From assembly GCA_913776795.1 (NCBI GenBank), contig CAJYRH010000634.1, positions 1 to 8,974 on the forward strand: a DNA stretch of 8,974 bases. The letters are read 5' to 3'. This document shows, in pieces, positions 8,475 to 8,974 of the stretch (the stretch's first letter is position 1; every line of letters starts with the position of its first letter). The translations under genes and the position numbers were made by a program. The stretch comes from an uncultured Pseudorhodoferax sp. (GTDB lineage Bacteria; Pseudomonadota; Gammaproteobacteria; Burkholderiales; Burkholderiaceae). Below the pieces are notes generated by a model that searched no databases, was not told where the DNA came from, and saw nothing but the letters and a program-made list of their open reading frames with translations.

Positions 8475-8974
8475 GTCGCCGACATCGGCCCCGGTGCGCT
8501 GGCCGTCGCCAACGCCACCGGCACCGCGGCTGCCGCCCGCGAACTCGCGGCCGCACTGAAGGCGCAGGGCTTCACGGCGATCGATGCCGTCTTCATCAAC
8601 GCCGGCATGGCGCGCCTGCTGCCGTTCGAGTCGGTGGACGAGGCCGTGTGGGACCAGAGCTTCGATGCCAACGTCAAGGGTGCCTTCTTCCAGATCCAGG
8701 CCCTGCTGCCGCTGCTGAGCCACGGCGCGTCCATCGTGCTCAACGGCAGCATCAACGCCCGCATCGGCATGGCCAACACCAGCGTCTACGCCGCCAGCAA
8801 GGCCGCGCTGGTTTCGCTGGCCAAGACACTGTCGGCCGAACTGCTGCCGCGCGGCATCCGCGTCAACGTCGTGAGCCCCGGCCCGGTGACCACGCCGCTG
8901 TACGGCAAGCTGGGCCTGGACGCCGCCGCGCTGCAGGCCACCGCCGCGCAGATCCAGGGCCAGATCCCGCCGGG
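8475..8974 (+). pseudogene. short-chain dehydrogenase/reductase lacking its N-terminus; runs off the window
   Basis: From about 8475 the plus strand encodes a continuous classical SDR sequence: VADIGPGALAV, then DAVFINAGMARLLPFESVDE with the NAG motif at 8598-8606, FDANVKGAFFQ (the catalytic Asn), VLNGSINARIG (the catalytic Ser), YAASK (Tyr codon 8787-8789, Lys 8799-8801) and VNVVSPGPVTTPLYGKLGLD. The active-site tetrad is therefore intact. The first residues correspond to roughly position 45-50 of a normal SDR; the first beta strand and the TGxxxGIG cofactor-binding loop are missing, and no start codon with a ribosome site is seen at the junction. The nearest in-frame ATG (8607) would lose even the NAG motif. 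Without the dinucleotide-binding part the product should be inactive. The 3' end lies outside the window. The substrate is unknown; the family is NAD(P)-dependent alcohol/carbonyl oxidoreductases. Confidence 0.8.

Noticed and set aside
8352..8779. Minus-strand open frames across the dehydrogenase remnant
   Set aside because: They are antisense shadows of the SDR coding sequence and show no family features of their own. Only the short tail below about 8474 looks like real minus-strand protein.

Overview
The window is very GC-rich with strong third-position G/C bias. The gene set and the intergenic repeat types suggest a betaproteobacterium of the Burkholderiales, probably Comamonadaceae (Variovorax/Acidovorax/Ramlibacter-like). 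That placement is inferred from style and protein similarity remembered from those families, not from a search.

Layout, left to right. (1) 1-570: the 3' end of a TRAP transporter large permease (DctM family), cut by the window edge. (2) 571-835: promoter-like sequence, a tandem glycine riboswitch and a structured leader ahead of gcvT. (3) 836-5410: the glycine cleavage genes gcvT, gcvH and gcvP (T, H and P proteins). A 177-base structured spacer separates gcvH from gcvP. (4) 5433-7520: a soluble hybrid histidine kinase (PAS-PAS-HisKA-HATPase-receiver), 22 bases after gcvP. (5) 7521-7688: two 84-base direct repeats, 79/84 identical. (6) 7676-8329: rluA, a pseudouridine synthase whose most likely start codon lies inside the second repeat copy. 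(7) 8338-8974: a wreck. The last ~45 codons of a minus-strand, probably LysR-type, regulator abut a plus-strand short-chain dehydrogenase that lacks its N-terminal cofactor-binding part.

How it works together: the P protein decarboxylates glycine and passes the aminomethyl group to the lipoyl arm of the H protein. The T protein then transfers the one-carbon unit to tetrahydrofolate and releases ammonia. The L protein is not in the window. The glycine riboswitch most likely turns the operon on when glycine is plentiful. The leader has no U-tract terminator, but it has a nested hairpin just before the gcvT ribosome binding site and a perfect 6-base complement of that site in the inter-aptamer linker. 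Control of translation therefore looks more likely than termination.

The window is mostly ordinary core metabolism. I do not see a convincing new multi-gene system. The most unusual places are the head-to-head double truncation near 8470, the repeat that supplies the rluA start, the riboswitch expression platform, and the near-identical gcvH and gcvP translation starts of which only one keeps a Shine-Dalgarno sequence.
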